DNA of 64,000 bases from Ailanthus altissimus (lineage: Eukaryota; Streptophyta; Magnoliopsida; Sapindales; Simaroubaceae): contig OX327695.1 of the NCBI GenBank assembly GCA_946807835.1, positions 27,076,501 through 27,140,500 of the forward strand, read 5' to 3'. The notes below the pieces were generated by a model. It ran no database searches, was not told the origin of the DNA, and saw nothing but the letters and a program-made list of their open reading frames with translations. Within the stretch, counting starts at the first letter, position 1, and the number at the start of each line of letters is the position of its first letter. Below are positions 60,530 through 64,000 of the stretch, one piece after another. A program made the translations under genes and the position numbers.

Positions 60530-61860
60530 TAGGGATGACAGCGGGCGGGTTTGAGACGGATACCTCTAATATTATATCCATATCCGCTTAAAAAATAAAA
60601 TACCGTATCCTTCCCAAACTCATTGCGGGTTTGGAGTACTGTTACCAAACCCGCACTTGCAGGTTTGTACCTATTACAAAACCCGTAACGGGTTATCCGC
60701 AGATTTTAAGCGAATTTTAAATTAATATAATAAAAAATAAAATTATATATTGATTTAATTGAAAATTTCTAAATTATAGCAATTAAAATAATATCAATCA
60801 TACTTCCAATTTTATTTACTATAATTTTAACTTCAATTTTAATTTTAATTACATTAAATGTTATCATTTCAAATTTAATCTCAATTTTAATTACGATAAA
60901 TGTTATAATTTTAATTATGTTAAATATTTTAATTTTAATTTTAATTACGTTAAATATTATAATTCCAAATCTAATTTCGATTTCAATTACGTTAATGTTA
61001 TAATTTTAATTTTAATTTCGATATCAATTATGTTAAATATTATAATTCTTATTCCAATAAAATTTCAATATCAATTATGTTAAATACTATAATTCTTATT
61101 TCAATTTTGATTTCAATTATGTTAAATGTCATAATTTTAATTTCAATTTCAATTTCAATTACGTTAAATGTCATAACTCTAAATCAAATTTTGATTTCAA
61201 TTACATTAAATTGTTATGATTATAATTTCAATTTCGACAGTTAAATATTATAATTTCAAATCCAATTTCAATTATGTTAAATATTTTAATTTCAATTCTA
61301 ATTCTAATTTTATTTACATTAAATATTATAATTCTTGTGTTAAATGTTATAATTTCAAATCCAATTTCAATTACATTAAATGTTATCATTCTAAATCCAA
61401 TTTCAATTGCGTTAAATGTTTAATTCTAATTAGAATTGCAATTTCAATTACATTAAATGTTATCATTCTAAATCCAATTCTAAAAAAGTTAAATATTAAA
61501 TATTTTAGTTCCAATTTCAATTATGTTAAATGCTATAATTTTATTTTTAATTTCAATTACAATCATTAGTTCCTTTGAACTAATTTTATTTATTTTTATT
61601 GAATGGTATGAGTAATGTCAAATCAAATCTAGATTTTTTGATGTGAGATAAAAATAAATACAAAAATAATCAATTCATATTTTTTTTAAATGTAGTATGT
61701 GCGAATACCCATTGTGGGTATCCGCGGATTTTTCACTAAAATCATATCCGTACCAAATTCGTTGCGGGTTTTAATTTTGAATACCAAACCCGCTTCAAAC
61801 CTTACCAAATCCTTCACAATGCGGCGGGTTTACGGGTTTGCAGTTTTTTTGTCATCCCTA
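60530..61860. mobile_element. hAT-like non-autonomous DNA transposon with a minisatellite core
   Basis: Terminal inverted repeats TAGGGATGACA and TGTCATCCCTA (11 bp, exact) flank 1331 bp. Imperfect 8-bp flanking repeats CTAAGAAC (60522-60529) and CTAGGAAT (61861-61868) match at six of eight bases, the size expected for hAT elements. The sub-terminal regions hold GCGGGTTTG, ACCCGCA and TATCCGC words in both orientations. The homologous site at about 37.34 kb lacks it, showing that it inserted after the segmental duplication. No transposase is encoded. Confidence 0.82.
60790..61570. repeat. Minisatellite of AATTACGTTAAATGTTATAATTT-like units
   Basis: Degenerate tandem units built from 'aattacgttaaat', 'gttataatt' and 'tcaatttcaatt' words fill the middle of the hAT-like element. 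The Asn/Phe-rich reading frame 61216-61569 comes from the repeat. Confidence 0.8.
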
Positions 61861-62250
61861 CTAGGAATTAATGTTTGAAAACATACTTTCATAATGAAAT
61901 TTTCTAACTTCTATTGCAATTATGTAATTATTAGTGTATTCCCAGGTTATTGTCCTATTTTCACAAGCCTTCTAACTCTTAGAATTTTGCTGACTCTTAT
62001 AACCTGCTAACTCTTAGTAATGCTAACTATTAGTAGTGTTAACTCTTTGCATTACTAACTCTTAGCCTTGATCTAAACTCTTTTAGATCAAATCTGAACT
62101 CCTTCAGATCATATAATGTTTGTAACGTTACAAGCTTAATATCATATAATATTTAATATTAACGATTTTATTTGAAATGTTTATTGTATAAATATTAAAT
62201 AATTAATATTCATACAATATTAAAATCTCACGTAAGCTTCAACTTTAACA

Positions 62251-62934
62251 AACTCTCACTTACTCTAGTGCTATTCGTACTAGTATCTGATACTAATACA
62301 TTCCACATGTTTCTAAGAAACCCTAGGATTTTATGCTTAAGTGGGTTCGCTACGTTATCCAGAAAATGTATCCTAGATATTGTTACAACTTGTGCAGTCA
62401 AAGTCTTCTAATTATGTGGTAATGAGAGTCCACATGATCAGAATTCTAATGTGCCTATTGGGTTTTTGGCTTGAGCAATTATTCTGTTATTGTTGCATTA
62501 TAGTGGAATAGGATCCACTGAATTTGGAACTATTCTAGGCTCTGCATCTAGCTTGAATATCCATGTTCGTCTTTGGCAAGCTTCTCAAACCACAATATAT
62601 TCTACCTCTAAGGTAGAATTATTTATGGATATCTAAATTACACATTTCCAACTAGCTCCAATATCGATGAGGAGAAACATATAACTAGATAAGAAGTTTG
62701 AATATGTACGTCCTTTCACTTGTAAGAAATTTTTCTCCATATTTCAAAAACTTATCTTCTTCAGTACCTCTCAGGTATATTATATATGTTTCACAGCCAT
62801 CTGATGATCATGATCTGGATCAGATTGATACTAACCCGTAACACTTACAGTCATTCAAATCTAGGTCTCATACATAACATGGAATGCATCAAACTACCTC
62901 TAGTTGATGCATATGATAAGTTAAACATTCTAAC
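62251..62934 (-). pseudogene. copia RNase H remnant (third unit)
   Basis: Collinear with 37724-38430 and 18175-18870; decayed. Confidence 0.72.
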
Positions 62935-63385
62935 TATTATGACCTAACTCAGACCTAGTAAAATATTATCTGCTTTTGGCCCAAGCCTGCACGGTTTTGT
63001 TCTTAAGCTTCATGCAAACGTCCTTCACCCAAAATGTGTGTCACTAAGTAAAGTATGGGTCACCTCTTATCCATGCTTTAGTAATATGGAATTTACCTAA
63101 GTTGTTACATACGCCCCTTTAGGCACTCAGTGTCCTCACTGAGGTTTTCTCCACCACTGCTCTGCTGCACATCGGGAGTGGTTCTGATACTATTTGTCAT
63201 TACCCAACCAAGACCTGGCAAGATATTGTCCGCTTTTAGCCCAAGCCCGCACGATTTTATTTTTTAGCATCACGCAAACATCCTTCACCCAAAACGCGTC
63301 TCACCAATTAAGGTGTGGGTTACCCCTTATAAATCCAGTATCTCTCATGTGCCTTAGAGATGTGGGATTTGCCTAAAGTGTTACA
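62935..63385 (-). mobile_element. TRIM-like miniature LTR element (copy 2)
   Basis: Duplicate of 38431-38897. LTRs are at 62935-63109 (with a small deletion) and 63195-63385 (191 bp). The primer binding site complement GGTTCTGATACTA lies just before the second LTR. CTAAC (62930-62934) precedes it. Confidence 0.8.
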
Positions 63386-63484
63386 TAAAAGAGTTAAAGA
63401 TGGTTACAACTTCCTTAACTCGAACCTATGACTAAATAAATGCAAATGCCTCCACGTTGCCAACTGAACTAAAGTTAGTTCAAT
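63386..63484 (-). mobile_element. tRNA-derived SINE-like fragment (copy 2)
   Basis: Equivalent of 38898-38996. The B-box-like AGGTTCGAGTTA is better preserved than in copy 1. Confidence 0.45.
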
Positions 63485-64000
63485 TGTAACGATCCAGAAT
63501 TTTAAAGTAGATATTTGGGATATTCAATTATTTATTTATTTAATTGGGCTAATATTTTGAGTTATATGACTAGGAATTAAAATTTCTAAGTCCTATTAGG
63601 ATTCTTTAAGTTTTATATAAGAATATGACTTGGATTAGGATTCTCTTGCACTTTAATAAAAAATCCTACACTATAAATAAGTTAGTTTAGAAGCCTTTAA
63701 TCATACAATATATGTTTTTATCTAAAGAAGACAGCCCTAGAAGCTTTGAAAAAGAGTTAAAAGACTCTTGAGAAAAATTTAGAGATCAATAAGGTAACTT
63801 TTCAATCCTTTAAATTGTTCTTCATGCTATCCAATAATTTAGAACAATTTTAAAAAAAGTACGAAGAAGAACAAGGGATTAAATTCTAAATTGGATGTTC
63901 TATGGTTATTAGGCTTGAATTTAGAGAGTCGTTGACTAAAAAAATCAATACATAGTATAAGATAAGAATCAATAAAGTTTTACAGGTTTTGTTCATGACA
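63485..64000 (+). mobile_element. Diverged gypsy family-S-like LTR, cut by the window end
   Basis: Starts TGTAACGATCC and matches 38997-39510. It shows that the duplicated tract extends beyond the window. Confidence 0.7.

Larger units (their letters stand above)
60195..62250 (-). mobile_element. Truncated copia LTR, interrupted by a hAT-like element
   Basis: 60195-60529 and 61861-62250 together match 37015-37723. The LTR ends TTTAACA at 62250. The interruption is the element at 60530-61860. Confidence 0.78.

Noticed and set aside
61216..61569. Asn/Phe/Tyr-rich reading frame of 117 codons
   Set aside because: It is produced by the minisatellite in the hAT-like element; no start context or family resemblance.

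Overview
This window is nuclear DNA of a flowering plant, almost certainly a eudicot. It is very AT-rich, coding signals are sparse, introns are spliced at GT-AG sites, and three plant nuclear gene families are recognisable (dehydrin, PLS-type PPR, family-4-like glycosyltransferase). The rest is a dense graveyard of LTR retrotransposons. I cannot name the species.

Layout. 1-~865: tail of a duplicated flank followed by a truncated copia LTR. 866-12561: degraded Ty3/gypsy chromovirus with long LTRs; its 5' LTR is split by a solo LTR of another family (1567-4419, exact target-site duplication ATAGC). 12562-15912: a small block of ancient genes, all broken: a PPR pseudogene (-), a divergently oriented small plant protein gene with a frameshift (+), and the 3' exons of a glycosyltransferase pseudogene (-). 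16226-22654: Ty1/copia element on the minus strand. 22655-~27990: copia remnant on the plus strand, split by a putative solo LTR. 28612-33823: complete but dead TNT1-like copia with both LTRs and a perfect duplication TATAC. 34062-35403: dehydrin gene 1. 36246-36465: a glycosyltransferase exon relic. 37015-55226: a second minus-strand copia shredded by nested insertions (up to four levels, most with readable target-site duplications). 55227-57498: further copia fragments. 57499-58507: dehydrin gene 2. 59401-59634: second copy of the glycosyltransferase exon. ~60190-64000: repeat of the TE arrangement seen at 37.0-39.5 kb, plus a hAT-like non-autonomous element.

The two genes that look functional are the paralogous Y-S-K dehydrins (259 and 163 residues, two exons each), which are stress-protective LEA group 2 proteins. 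They lie on a segmental duplication whose third copy ends at the left edge of the window. They differ by exactly two 144-bp K-segment modules, by two cysteines present only in gene 1, and by the amount of upstream promoter preserved: gene 1 keeps a DRE-like site and a distal ABRE-like site that are absent from gene 2, where the duplicated segment is joined to retrotransposon sequence.

No new enzymatic system was found. The most interesting material is the dehydrin array (module number, cysteines, promoter truncation), the nested insertion history, clusters of a GC-rich palindromic motif shared by otherwise unrelated retroelements, and a hAT-like element built around a minisatellite.
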